The notes beneath the pieces were generated by a model. That model was not told where the DNA came from, ran no database searches, and was given only the letters and a program-made list of their open reading frames with translations. A stretch of DNA of 64,000 nt from NCBI RefSeq assembly GCF_014356525.2, contig NC_052507.1, positions 36,940,716 to 37,004,715 on the forward strand, given 5' to 3'. Shown here piece after piece: positions 46,243 to 58,489 of the stretch. The position numbers and the translations under genes are program-made. The DNA comes from Nilaparvata lugens. Its lineage: Eukaryota; Arthropoda; Insecta; Hemiptera; Delphacidae. The number at the start of each line of letters is the position of its first letter. The stretch's first letter is position 1.

Positions 46243-46925
46243 TCTTCTTCTTCTTCTTCCTTCTTCTTCTTCCTTCTTCTTCTTCTTCTTCTTCTTCTTC
46301 TTCTTCTTCTTCTTCTTCTTCTTCTTCTTCTTCTTCTTCTTCTTCTTCTTCTTCTTCTTCTTCTCTTCTTCTTCTTCTTCTTCTTCTTCTTCTTCTTCTT
46401 CTTCTTCTTCTTCTTCTTCTTCTTCTTCTTCTTCTTCTTCTTCTTCGTCTTCTTCTTCTTCTTCTTCTTCTTCTTCTTTTCTTCTTCTTCTTCTTTCTTC
46501 TTCTTCTTCTTCTTCTTCTTCTTCTTCTTCTTCTCTTCTTCTTCTTCTTCTTCTTCTTCTCCTTCTTCTTCTTCTCTTCTTCTTCTCCTCCTTCTTCTTC
46601 TTCTTCTTCTTCTTCTTCTTCTTCTTCTTCTTCTTCTTCTCTTCTTCTTCTCTCTTCTTCTTCTTCTTCTTCTTCTTCTTCTTCTTCTTCTTCTTCTCCT
46701 TCTTCTCTCACTTCTTCTTTTTCTTCTTATTCTTATTCTTCTTCTTCTTCTTCTCTTCTTCTTCTTCTTCTTCTTCTTCTTCTTCTTTTTTCTTCTTCTT
46801 CTTCTTTCTTCTTCTTCTTCTTCTTCTCTTCTTCTTCTTCGTCTTCTTCTTCTTCTTCTTCTTCTTCTTCTTCTTCTTCTTCTTCTTCTCTTCTCTTCTT
46901 CTTCTTCTTCTTCTTCTTCTTCTTC
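46243..46925. repeat. (CTT)n microsatellite 2
   Basis: About 680 bases of imperfect CTT repeat between the two copies of the 1.06-kb unit. Homopolymer reading frames here are not genes. Confidence 0.98.
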
Positions 46926-47985
46926 TATCTATATCTAAAAGGCTAATCCCCGACAAACTGAAATCACACCACAGCCTAAACTACTAAGCCTAAAAACTTG
47001 AAATTTCGCACAATTGTTTATTGTAGCCTCAAAACATCCACTACAAAAGGATTTTCAGAAATCCCTTTCAGGGGTGGCCCCCCTGAGGGGGCTGGGCCCC
47101 CCAAAATTCCACTTTTTAACCGTTCATTGCACAGCAAAGTCATGAGGAACTTTTTCATTCAGGTACGAAAAAAATCAGATCTATGCAGAAAAATTCCGAT
47201 CAGGAGCACAGGGGGATTCAGGAGAGGGCACTTTTGGAAAATTTTGATGTGAAATCACACTACAGCTCGAACTAATTGCTACAGACTTAAAACTTTGCAC
47301 AAACATTCTTCAAACATGCTAGATGCGCACTAAGAACGGATTTCGAGATATTTTGCCTCTAAGGATTTCAAGGATGAAAAAGGATCCTATTAAGTAAACT
47401 TATGGTAAGGTGAACTCCATATGGAATTGAGATAATTGACACATGATATTCTAACATATGTTGTAATCATTGGGAAGCTTAAAACAATTCCATCAATCAG
47501 CTGATTGAATTGATTTTGTGTTGATTGAGAGCGTGAGCTTGCCACGTGTTTGTTCCATTGTTGTATGCTTGGCCAGTTCGGTTTGCGCCTTTATCAGCTG
47601 TATATGGAGTCTCATACACTCCCATTAGAACAGAGTTTAATTTACAACTAGCTCACCCGGCGAACTTTGTACCGCAATGTATCTCATGTCACACTTGACT
47701 TTATTTGGTGAATCATGAAATTTATCTGACAATCAACATTTTCATTTACATATCGATACGGGCTTCCTATGTGCTTAGTCATGCAGCAATCATTATTCCG
47801 AAAACATATTATTCTTCTCAATCAATTGGTAGTAATATCTATCAGTAAAGTGTTGAATTAAAAAAATATATAGATAGATAAATCAGTGTTTCAAAGATGA
47901 ATTCAATGTTTTCATAGTTGATGATTGTCAATAGATGGTCCAGGAAATATGCGATGTACGATGAATCACACAGAATTCCATATTC
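46926..47985. repeat. 1.06-kb duplicated unit, copy 2
   Basis: Direct repeat of 45181-46240, ending CACACAGAATTCCATA at the same base where copy 1 runs into CTT. The very low divergence implies a recent duplication, or an assembly duplication caused by the CTT arrays. Confidence 0.93.
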
Positions 47986-48680
47986 TTTCCATTTTAGGAT
48001 GAATATAAGCTAAGCTAAATTCAAAAAAAAATTAAATTATTCTTTCATTCTTCAGTAATTAATGAATGCAATATGAACAACTCTCTTTCATTGGGTGAAT
48101 AATTTTTTTTTAGCATTTTCCAGTTTCTCAATGATAGGGGAGAGATTGTATAGGTCTTCTAAGGAACCATTATCAACAGCTGGTACCAATCAACCACACT
48201 TCAACTCCAAACTACCGTTTTAATACCAGTATACAATAATTTATCACAGGGTGATGTGTTTATCACAGCTGGTAACTTTAGATGCTAAATCATATTATCA
48301 CAATATAATCTTGAATCATGATCATCTTTTTGTTCTTCAGTAGCCGCTCGGCCGAAAATTTCGAAAACATATGTCTGTAAAATGGATTAATAAATAATTA
48401 TAATCAGCCCCCCTATTAAAATTCCTGTTCAGAAACCATTCCCAATATTCACACAATATATTCCCAAAGTTTCATGCCGTTATGTCAAGTAGTTTTCAAG
48501 TCTACAGGGAACAAACAAACATACAAACAAACACACAAACAGTTCTGTTGTTTTAACATTTTTTCAAATCACTTTCAAAAAGTTCATGTAGTACCTACTA
48601 TTGTGTTTGAGACACTTCTGGCGCTATCATAGTTAGACCACTATTCTGTTCCACAGTCCTATCTCTTGCAGTCGTTAACT
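47986..48680. other. no gene seen
   Basis: AT-rich DNA with an AAACAAACATACAAACAAAC run at about 48510-48540. No supported gene. Confidence 0.45.
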
Positions 48681-48683
48681 ATA

Positions 48684-48922
48684 TCTATAATAATTATATA
48701 AAGTAAAGAGCTGGCTTATGCACGTACGGGATAGGAAAATTATGTTTGACGCATCATCACGTCTGAACTACTGGACTAATTAACTTGAAATTTTGCTTAT
48801 AGACTCTTAATTAACCAAGGATGGTTATAGGCCTATTCTCAATTCTTCAAAATTTCATTACGTCAAGTTTTCATTTTGTCAAGTTTTAAAATAGATCCTT
48901 GCGAAGCACGGGTTCTTGCTAG
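48684..48922 (+). mobile_element. short Helitron-like element
   Basis: Starts TCTATAATAATTATATAAAG and ends GCGAAGCACGGGTTCTTGCTAG followed by T. The TC start, CTAG-T end and GC-rich word just before it are the pattern of non-autonomous Helitrons, but the hairpin arms are weak here. Confidence 0.5.
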
Positions 48923-48924
48923 TT

Positions 48925-48963
48925 TTTTATAATTAATGTATTCAATTCAATATTATGGGAGTG

Positions 48964-48996
<33 letters not shown>

Positions 48997-50830
48997 GAAA
49001 ATTAATATTTTGGGATCACTGATTGATTATATCAATGTACTATTTCTATGGTTTTTTTAATATAATGTAAAACTTGACTCCTCCAGTCGAACCTTTTTTA
49101 GAAGGTTTTGGAGAATTTAAATAATTCGTCTGGTTTATAATATTTGAAATGTTCTACTGAAAGGGAATCTTCTTATCTTTTGTCATTCTTGCTTTTTTTA
49201 TTATTCTTCATTTGTTTTGTTTGTAAGATTTCTTTAGAAAGTGTATTTTTCATTTTTGTGTGTTATATTTTCTATAATAAACTCCCTTCTTCTGGGGGAA
49301 AAAGGAAAAAAAATATTATTATTATTATTATTATTATAGTTTGTCATAGGTCTTGTCAGACCTGGCAATGTAAAATGTATCTAATAACAAATATCAAATA
49401 ATTATTATTCGTAACAATAAAGATTATACAATAACAAATTATTGTATTGATTATTGGATCACTGATTTCTTCGCTCAGGTAAACCTTCCAGCTCTTTCAT
49501 TCATAGTTTTCCTTCAAAATTAAATTGTGTTGAAGAGAGTTAGTTACACTATTACAAAATCTATCCATTATTCAATATTTTTTTTGAAATATCAAAACGA
49601 TTTCAATGTCATTGGAGTTCAATGATAAAAAATACTTCTCACTTTTGACTTACTAGAGCCCAAAGTTATTTTCTGTCTATTTGTATGTTCGACAAGAACT
49701 TTAGATAGAATTGATCAATCAGCTTCAAATTTTGAACACGAAATTTTCGAACCGTTTTAAAGGTCAAGCTCGTTGGACAACAAAATTGACTCACTCCTTC
49801 GTCCGTCATATCCTTTTTCAGGATATTAAAATAACATTGAAAGTGCATAAGAAAAAAATGTGTTTTGATTAATCATTTATCAGTCAACTAGAATTATTTG
49901 CATGCTTTTTCTGTAATGTTTCCATTCATTTAAAGAAGCTGATGCTATTATTTGGCAGTTGTCACACAGACAGACAGACACGCTTTATGCGCCGACACAA
50001 CATTTCAGCTCAATTATACACATTAATTCATAAGTTCTATATAATTAGCTTCCGTTAATGTATGTCTCCCTGTCTGTAGCATACACCTAATAATTAATAC
50101 TACTTGTGATTGCAGTTGCTATAGCAATTTTTTTTTTTTTTTTTTTCAAAGTGTTGAGATGTGAGTAGAAGCTACTATTTGTTTAGTGAATAGTAAACAC
50201 TTGATTTATTCAATTCATGGGCACAGTTTCATTCATTCCATTTTTGTATCATTTATTAGTAGGTAACTTCAAATGTTGAGATCATTGAAACGGTTGTGCG
50301 GGTTTCGCCATTAGTTCTCCATTGAAATGTTGTATCGAAATCATGTATCACATGACCACCTCCCTATTTGAAAAAATGAAGTTGGATGAAAATGAAGCTG
50401 GATTCGAAATGAAGTTGGATCCAAACGACGGTTCCAAGATGGCGGCAGAAGTTTTGAAGCGACAGAAAGTTTTTTTCCAATTGGAATAGGATTCCCATGG
50501 AACCTTCTACTGTAATATCATAATTGTAAAATATATATTTACCTGTTTTCATAATTCTCACTAACTCTGTATAATTACAGATTGCGGGTCTCAGAGATCA
50601 ATAAAACAGTTTTCATGAGTGAGTTTTTCAACCTAGGGGGTTTCTAGTAATATTAGTAGTCAACTGATTACTAGAATTAGAAATCACTTGAAAATATTGC
50701 CTTGTATTTTCTCATGCAACAGAGCCCAAATGAGTTGAAAAATATACAAATTACATAAATACAATAACAATATTTTTCGACTCTGAGATACCTCAACTCA
50801 GTATTACTTTCAAGAACCCGAAGTTGAAGT
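48925..50830. other. no gene seen
   Basis: AT-rich DNA with (ATT)n at about 48968-48998 and 49313-49337, a T run at 50129-50147 and GACAGACAGACAG near 49969. No supported gene. Confidence 0.45.
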
Positions 50831-50834
50831 AATA

Positions 50835-50967
50835 GAGCTTATCAATGACTATTTTAGGTATGAATTTGATCAAAATCGTTGAAGTATTTTTCGAGAAAGA
50901 CGCGAAAAACCCTGTTTTTTACAACATTTTCGCCATTCTAGCCGCCATCTTAAATTGCATTCGATCT
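50835..50967 (-). repeat. fragment of interspersed element A, minus strand
   Basis: The reverse complement matches the middle of element A (23005-23145): GCGAAAATGTTG, AAAACAGGGTTTTTCG, GATTTTGATCAAATTCATACCTAAAATAG and AAGCTCTAT in order. Confidence 0.85.
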
Positions 50968-51411
50968 ATTTATAGGCTATACTAAAAGTATGCACAAACT
51001 GATAATGAATAAGTATTACATGATGATAAAATTGAATTTTCAAATAGTAATTACTGTATGCGAATGTAATGATTTTCAAACTGATTAAGTGAGATAGGTG
51101 ATAGCCCTTGGAAACGGTCATAAGACATTTAAAAAATAAGTAGGCCAAGTAGGCTTGTACAAAATTATAGTTTGAAAATATAATAAATGAATGGATAAAA
51201 ATACATCAGGGTGAAGGTTCGCCTAAGGAAACAGACCTTTCGGCTGAATAAAGCGTGAATATTAAATTTTACTTAATGAATAAAAATTAATCATAATAAT
51301 TTTGGTTTCCTCAAATCTACAGTCATGTCTTTTTCCCAAATGACGAATTTATACGCTGTATAATTTTTGTAGAATAACGGGGATCCCCTTTGATATATCC
51401 GAATAACTTAC

Positions 51412-51513
51412 GTAGACTCTTGTTTCCGTTTTGGTGGTTCGAATATATTTGGCCGTAGAATATTTCGTGCCGGCTGGATCCTTCACGCGTGGCGAAAATT
51501 GTCGATCAGACAT
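51412..51513 (-). CDS. candidate first coding exon (34 codons) of an unknown gene
   Basis: On the minus strand an ATG at 51511-51513 opens a 34-codon frame (begins MSDRQFSPRVKDPAG, ends KTETRVY) that runs exactly into a perfect 5' splice site, C/GTAAGT, with the G at 51411. Composition is less AT-rich than its surroundings and the codons read like protein. It could also be an internal exon, since AATAG just upstream might be an acceptor. No partner exon was found in this window and no family is recognised, so this is only a candidate. Confidence 0.35.
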
Positions 51514-52685
51514 CACTATTCAAATTTTAGAAACTCTTTAGATGAATTTGCAAAAATTAATATCACAGATGATTATAGGAACTTTAGAACAACTTCTAAA
51601 ACAAAAAGAACAAAGATTAAATAGGAATTAAAGCTTTAAAAAATTTAGTATGTGGACCAGGTCTGTATCCTACTGGTGATTTGTCAAGAATGGCCTCAAG
51701 TTCTCCTCTTCTAATTTCCACCTGGATTTCTTCTCAAAATTATAACTCTCCAAATTTGCATACTAATTCGGGATTGGTCAGATCTCATGACATAACAAAT
51801 GGGCCAATTGAGTAGTATAAATAGATTCAACTTTAAAGCTTTTAATGAGAAAAATTCCATAATATATGTTCTAAATTATTATAAGGTTCCTTTGAAACAA
51901 AAATAACTAATATAATCACGTCTACTATGATATACATTTGTTAAATGAAGGAATAGGCTGAGCAATTCAAAAGAACTTGTGCTGGCGCTAATTTTGTGAT
52001 CTTCAAATAGCTGATACGTAGATTTGTGAAACATAGACGTAATTTTTATAAAATAAAGTAAAAGTATAAATACATATAATAATACACATGCTTGTAACAA
52101 TACTAATAATTTTTTTTTTTTTGCTTATATTGTTGATGTGATTGAATGTCAATCTTAAATGACTACACATAACCAGACTATATAAAAGTTTTACAAATAA
52201 ATATATCCTCATGACAGCTAATGAATAAATATTTGGGCCTATTCGGCATACAAATTGTGATATTTGAAGACAGAATTTAATATTATATATTGCTGTCGCA
52301 AATAATCATTAAGCAAGCTGCCTTCTGAATTGGCAAGTTATTGGTACAAGCAAGCCTTGACTTATTTGGGGTTAGGTGACTGGTTGATTTCCAACCTCAA
52401 AATGATAAACATCATGAATAATATGTGGTTTTTTGATCAATTTCCAAAAAATATACTATATTTAATTCGCTAAGTGCAGCATTTATAGGTCAGATAACAG
52501 TTGTTTATCTGCCTTTGATAAGATTATGGTTCGTACTTGGTATTGGAACTTATTTCCTTTACTCAACTGTTTATAAAATTTCTTCAAATATAATTTTGGG
52601 GATGGGCAATCACTCAATATGTCACAGTGTATAAGCCAGTTCTTTCCCTTATTATAGTATAGATTACTATTTTGCTTTGAACTGT
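51514..52685. other. no gene seen
   Basis: AT-rich DNA; frames of 65-75 codons on the minus strand lack any support. A T run of 12 lies at 52111-52122. Confidence 0.45.
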
Positions 52686-52689
52686 GATC

Positions 52690-52985
52690 TGTATGAATGT
52701 CCTGTAACATCTAAAGGTGCGACCACACATGCTGAACCGAACCTCGAATCGCGCCTTTCAGCGAACATGAGCATATGTCTCATAAAGATAAAAATCAGCT
52801 GTTAAACATTCGCCGTATCATACTCCGAACCGTTCGCCGTGCCGCTCGCCTTCTGTTTTAACTGTTCGCCATACCATACTCCGAACGCTGAACTTTTCAG
52901 CCAATCAGAATCCACCGTTACAATTCGCCGTGCAGTTTGCTCTACAATTTTGGCTATCCATCACAAGTGTAAACATGCAAACACG
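52690..52985 (-). repeat. interspersed repeat R2, minus-strand copy
   Basis: Reverse-complement match to 44640-44935, including GCGACCACACATGCTGAACC and CATGAGCATATGT. Flanks also match for a short distance on one side (ACAGTGATCTGTATG-like words). Confidence 0.8.
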
Positions 52986-53324
52986 TTCGCGAACATGAAT
53001 ACAGAAGTATATGGGCTTTTTTATTTGATAAAATTCATGTTTTGAACAATTCATTGTTACGAATGATAAATTGATAGGACCTGATAAATATTTTCTAATT
53101 CAAATAAAATAACTTCTGGAAAAATAATGAATGGATAAATACCAATATTTAAAATATTGTTGACCAAGAATTCAGTACAAAGACACTTCATTCAACTAAT
53201 TCTGTAATGATAAATTATAACTTAATCATTTTTTTCAATTGATAATCAATTTCATCAACAACTAACCATAAACTGACTGAAATAAATACATCAATTTCCA
53301 TGTATTCAATTTATAGAATTATAT

Positions 53325-55056
53325 ACAGGGTGATTCTAAATTATGGTAAAATAATTTAATACGTGATAGTAGAGGTAAAAATAAGAGAAAAAGTTCTTAT
53401 AAACATATATCCATAAACGCTTCATTAGTGAGCTATATAGGGTGAAAGATTTCGCCCGGAATTCAGTTCCTCTGGTGAAATACACCGATACTGAATTGTT
53501 TGGGGACTAGTTTTTGATAAACTTACGCTGGATTAATATAGGAAAATATATGAAAAATTTAATAAAACTAGTCTGGAAGCTGTAGTGTGAGTAGTTTTTG
53601 AGAAAAAAGTTGAAATATGCAAAAAATCTAAGTAGAAAAACACAGACTTTCACGTTTGATGCCCAATAACTTTCTTTAATGACCAGTAAACAAATAATTT
53701 TTGCAATAAAAATTGTAGAGAATTTAATTCTGAAAATAATTATGTAAGTTGTGTGAAGTAAATTTAAATAAAAGTTGAATAAAATGTATTCTCATGTAGT
53801 ACATTACACCACGAAATTTGCTGTTTTATGAGGAGAGAACTAATAACTCATAGGTTGTAGCTGATTGCAAATAAAACATGGATTCAAAGAACAGCTGATT
53901 CATTTTGTTTTTAATAAGAAAATATCTAAAAGAAATTTTCAGCTGAAAATTATTTTCAGAAATATTGTAGCTCATTGTTGAACAAAACAACAAACTGTAA
54001 GTTAGGCCTATTGTAACCGCGCTGTGTTTTTAGTTTAATTTATTAACCAGTTATTTGTAACCATTCCACTTTGCTTTTGTAAGAATTATGCATGATGGAG
54101 CTCCAGCACGCTTCATTGTTGCTGTTTGTGAACACTTGAATCACAGCTTTTCAAATCAATGGATAGGCCGAGGTGGGCCAGTACCATGGCCAGCTAGGTC
54201 ACCAAACTTAAATCCTTTGGATTGTTATCTTTGGGGACACTTGAAAACCTTAGTATACAATACTCCGATTGATAACATTGAAGAGCTCCGATTAAGGATT
54301 TTGAACGGAATAGAAATGATAAAGCAGACTCCTGGAATATTTGAACGGGTCCGACAATCGATGAGAAGACGTCTGAACATATGCATTCAGAACAAAGGAG
54401 GTCACTTTGAACATCATCTTTAGTCTTTTGGTATAAGTTTAATGTCATTTTGATAAATATGTTACTTTCATATAAAAATAAACTTTTCATAAAGACCCGA
54501 ATATTTTATTTGCAATCAGCTAAAACCTATGAGTTATTAGTTCTCTCCTCATAAAACAGCAAATTTTCGTGGTGTAATGTACTACATAAGAATACATTTT
54601 ATTCAACTTTTATTCAAATTTAGTTCACACAACTTACATAATTATTTTCAGAATTAAATTCTCTACAATTTTTATTGCAAAAAATATTTGTTTACTGGTC
54701 ATTAAAGAAAGTTATTGGTCATCAAACGTGGAAGTTTGTGTTTTTCTACTTAGATTTTTTGCATATTTCAACTTTTTTCTCAAAAACTACTCACACTACA
54801 GCTTCCATACTAGTTTTATTAAATTTTTCAGATATTTTTTCATATTAATCCAGCATAAGTTTATCAAAAACTAGTCCCTAAACAGTTCAGTATCGGTGTA
54901 TTTCACCAGAGGAACTGAATTCCGGGCGAAATCTTTCACCCTGTATAGCTCGCTAATGAAGTGTTTATGGATATATGTTTATAAGAACTTTTTTTCTTAT
55001 TTTTACCTCTTCTATCACGTATTGAATTATTTTACCATAATTAAGAATCACCCTGT
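53325..55056 (+). mobile_element. rosa-like mariner element with arms of about 550 bp
   Basis: Both ends carry ACAGGGTGATTCT in inverted orientation, flanked by TA on each side (53323-53324 and 55057-55058), the Tc1/mariner target duplication. The inverted arms extend inward to about 53877 and 54504, much longer than typical mariner ends. The centre keeps only the C-terminal part of a transposase. It is thus a defective copy with a long foldback structure. Confidence 0.9.
54088..54423 (+). pseudogene. C-terminal mariner transposase fragment, DD41D type
   Basis: Transposases of this family cut and join element ends with a DDE/D triad. The fragment has HDGAPARF (second catalytic Asp) and SPNLNPLDCYLWG (third Asp), with 41 residues between the two, the spacing that defines the rosa (DD41D) group. 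The helix-turn-helix N-terminus and first catalytic Asp are missing; the frame closes upstream at a TAA 30 bases before the ATG. A stop at 54421-54423 gives a natural-looking C-terminus. About 111 codons remain of the roughly 340 usual. Confidence 0.85.
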
Positions 55057-55058
55057 AT

Positions 55059-55290
55059 AAATCTACAGTGTAGGTCATATTATCTAAATTCACAAAGAGT
55101 TCGATAGTTGTTGGCAAGAAACATGTTATTCAACGCAGAAATCATTGTTATTTTAATAAAAGGTAGGAAGTTGAATAGTTTCCCTTCCAGTGGGAGTTTT
55201 GACAACCCAGAAAACTCATTTTCCATTTCAAGGAATATCGAAAAGGTGCATAGGACCTTATTTTTGTTCAGCTTGCCAAAATAACCCTCA
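55059..55290. other. no gene seen
   Basis: Short AT-rich spacer between the mariner and the Helitron-like element. Confidence 0.5.
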
Positions 55291-56004
55291 TCTATACTTA
55301 TAAAATTATTATCTCACTGACTCACTGACTCACTGATCACGATTTCTGGAAACCTACTGGACGGATTGCAACAAAACTTGAAATATAGCCTCCTTATAAG
55401 GCCTAGGTGCTCACTAAGAAATCTTTTGGCGATATTTTAACTCTAAGGGTGATTTTTAAGTGTTTAAAGTTCGTCTTTTAGCATGTATATTCTTCTTATT
55501 CCAATCTCTTAATTATAATTATTGAAATGTCCATACCATATGTTAATATAGAACTATGATCTAGAGAGAGTAACTCTTCGAAACAGTTGTTAACTGGTAA
55601 CCAAATTAATAATTTTGTCGGGTTGGCATTAAGTTGAGTCAACTTTGTTAGGTTGGCACCAAGTTGAAGATTAAAATTTATCGCGGAAAAAATTGATTGG
55701 GCACTGCTACTTCAATCAGAGCTATTCCTGAGAATATTATATTATTATTTATTTTCCAATCACTTGATAATGACATTATTTATAGCCGAAACATGTCGTG
55801 TTAAATAATTTTAAAAAGGGTAATCAGATTTATAAATATTAGAATATGAATATAATAATAAATATTTTTATTTCTATTCCTGGGAGTATAGATAATTTTT
55901 ATGTTTCATAAAACAAACTTCTATGAATAATAATAAGTTATAAATAATTTACAAAAATAATCTGAACATTCAATTCCCGTAGCGAAGCACGGGTACCCTG
56001 CTAG
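55291..56004 (+). mobile_element. non-autonomous Helitron-like element, both ends present
   Basis: Starts A/TCTATACTTATAAAATT and ends CTAG/T. Just before the end is a hairpin, CCCGT-AGCGAAGC-ACGGG, then TACCCTG and CTAG. TC start, 3' hairpin, CTRR end and insertion between A and T are the Helitron hallmarks. A CACTGACTCACTGACTCACTG run is near the start. There is no Rep/helicase frame in its 714 bases. Confidence 0.78.
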
Positions 56005-57460
56005 TTTCAATATTAAAATTTCCGACTGACTGTACAGTGAGTCAATCATTCTATCAGGGCTCGAATGATTTTGGGATTATAATTAAATAAAGATGGAAGA
56101 GAATAATTTATTTTTGTAAAAATATCAACACCCTTATTCAAATCCATATTAACTGCAAGCGTATTCATATTGCTGATACAGCAATGATAAAACTGTGGAC
56201 GTTTATTCAGCACTTTGTCTCAAAAAACTGTTCTAGCTGAGAAATTAATAATCCATGCTACGTGTAGGCCTATACATTGAATCAGGATCAGGAAATAGTA
56301 TATTTCGCACCTAGAGCAGAAAATGAGATTTTTCCGGCTCGAAATCGGCCGTAGGCCGAGGACTAGAAAAGATTGAGAGCCGGGAAAACATTTTTGCCCG
56401 TGGTGCGAACCCTATTTTTCGCCACACACAAAAATAAACAATATATATATGAGAATAATTGTTCATTAAGCACATCCGGAAGCAAAAGTGTTAGGTGATA
56501 GCTCTAGCAAATCTGAGGTAATCTGAATATCAGGAAATTGTCCAAGTATTTTTATTTTTTATTCTGATCTGTCTAAATAACCTCAAAGATTATGTTCAAT
56601 TATGTGGGAGGTTGAGTTTATACTTTTTTATTCTTCCAAATGACAATAAGATGATTTTATTATAAATGTTTTAATTATTGAATAGTGAACACAAATAATG
56701 AAAAGTTTTTTGATCACCTTTCTTAGTTCCATGTTAGCGGCTGGAAAGGGTACTCTTTCCGGCATAGGCCGGAAAGAAACCTGTTCTGACGTCAGACGAG
56801 AGTCGTCTGTAAACAATGTCTCAGATCTACGTAGGGACTGGAAAACAGCTGCTTTCTGTTCAGTGTGGCGAAAACGAAGTTTCAAAACAATGTTTTTTTT
56901 CTAAACAGATGTTTTTGAGATGCAGCCGTTTCATATTCACCATATTATTATTCAGAGTTTGTGAAAATAAGAAAATCAATTTATCATCAAAACAATATTA
57001 TTCTAATAATAATAATAAAATTATTATAAAAAATATTTATCAATTATCAAAACACTTTTATTGAGGTTAAGTAGAATCAGGTAGAAAGCAATAATGGAGA
57101 AGCTTATATTTTTTAATTTCTATCATATGATTTGAATGTGAATTCGCCGTATGAAATCGTATGTCCCAAAAATGAAATTTGAACATCAATTATGAGAAAT
57201 CTAGGAGGAAAATTGAAATTTGGGCTTCGAGGTGCACGTGATTGATATTTTTAGAATTATTTGAAAAATTTGGAGATCCAAATCATTCCTGTTTTTCAGG
57301 TATGCAATCCACAAGTTGACATGTTTTGATGCGAAAAAAACGAACAAACAAACAATCGAACACACGAACAAACATAACCCTACTCTCTTTTATTATATAG
57401 GAGATGTCAACAGCTCTTTCTGTTCTCCCCAGTGTCTTTACTATTTTATACATGAAATAC
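56005..57460. other. no gene seen; unidentified repeat-like patches
   Basis: Patches at 56320-56420 (CGGCCGTAGGCCGAGG) and 56720-56830 (TTTCCGGCATAGGCCGGAAAG, a palindrome, then TGACGTCAGACGAGAGTCGTC) look like parts of dispersed repeats but have no clear ends. No supported gene. Confidence 0.4.
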
Positions 57461-57463
57461 TTT

Positions 57464-57540
57464 CCTCCTCCTCCTCCTCCTACCTCCTCCTCCTCCTCCC
57501 ACCTCCTCCTCCTCCTCTCCTCCTACTACTCCTCTCCACC
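57464..57540. repeat. (CTC)n microsatellite
   Basis: Imperfect CTCCTC repeat, about 75 bases. Confidence 0.95.
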
Positions 57541-58180
57541 CAAGTCGTCACAGGGCGAAGGGTGGAGAAAATCTCTTACGCTATATTAACACACGGTCAT
57601 GTGCTAATAAATAATGGGGAGGATATTATTTTATATCCTTTTCAGAGAGTCGACAATTGTTTTGTTGAAACACCGCCGGCCGATCTATGTAGTCACATCA
57701 GAATATTATATTCTCATTATTGAAATTGCATTCAATCTTTTCCAATTCTCATTAATTATTATTTCATAATTTGAAAAATTCGTTGAATAATTAGCAATAC
57801 TGTCATCTGATGTGAATAAGTGTATCAGCCAGTAAATATTGTAACATAGAACTCTTATCTTATCCTCATTATTTTTACTGCTAGCAATGATCAAATTCTG
57901 AAAAATTGTGACATTTTTATTCCTTATTATATTCTTGAGCAATTATTCCAGATATTGTGTGCAAAATGAGTCAAATGCAGTTCTCCCGATTCAAGGACAG
58001 TACTTTTCTGGTATCAATACCTTTTCGAAAATAAACTAGTCGTCGGAGGGCAAGGGGCGAGGGAAATCTCTTACGGTTTATTAATAACTTGTCAAGTGCT
58101 CGATCATCCATCATTTTTTCAATAATGTATTGGAGAGGAGTCTTCCCTGCTTCACTCACTGACTCTGACTTCGGCACTTC
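57541..58180 (-). other. two diverged copies of a short possibly coding motif
   Basis: GTCGTC...GGGCAAGGGGCGAGGGAAATCTCTTACGG at about 58038-58075 resembles GTCGTCACAGGGCGAAGGGTGGAG...ATCTCTTACG at about 57544-57580. On the minus strand the better copy lies in an open frame (57971-58177) with GKTPLQYIIEKMMDD, which faintly recalls an ankyrin-repeat helix. Evidence is too thin to call a gene. Confidence 0.25.
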
Positions 58181-58450
58181 TTACGACGCAACCGTTTCGG
58201 TTGATGGGTGGGCGTCGGGGGAGGGTCGAAGCTCAATAAGCCTCTTATTTCACATCTCCAGTATGCTACCACTCTCATTCACACCTTCTCCTCCTTTTCC
58301 AGTTATTTGCCTTTTTCTTCTTCTTCTTCATTTTCTTCTTTTTTTTTCCTTTTTCTTCTTCTTTCCCTCCTCCTCACTCCTCTGTCTCCTTCTTGTTCTC
58401 CAACTACTCTCTCTTCTCCTTCTAAAAAGTCTACTCATAAAGTATAAAAT
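58180..58450. other. pyrimidine-rich stretch, no gene seen
   Basis: CTTCTT and TCCTCC-rich sequence on the plus strand; open frames here are low-complexity. Confidence 0.5.
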
Positions 58451-58489
58451 CTAATACTTTTATTCGCAAACAAATAGCTAATGTAGACT

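Noticed and set aside
44955..46987. Large Ser/Phe/Leu, Glu or Arg/Lys-rich proteins
   Set aside because: Direct translation of CTT/AAG microsatellites.
57971..58177. Ankyrin-repeat gene
   Set aside because: Only one weak GKTPLQY-like helix is visible, without a second aligned repeat in frame.
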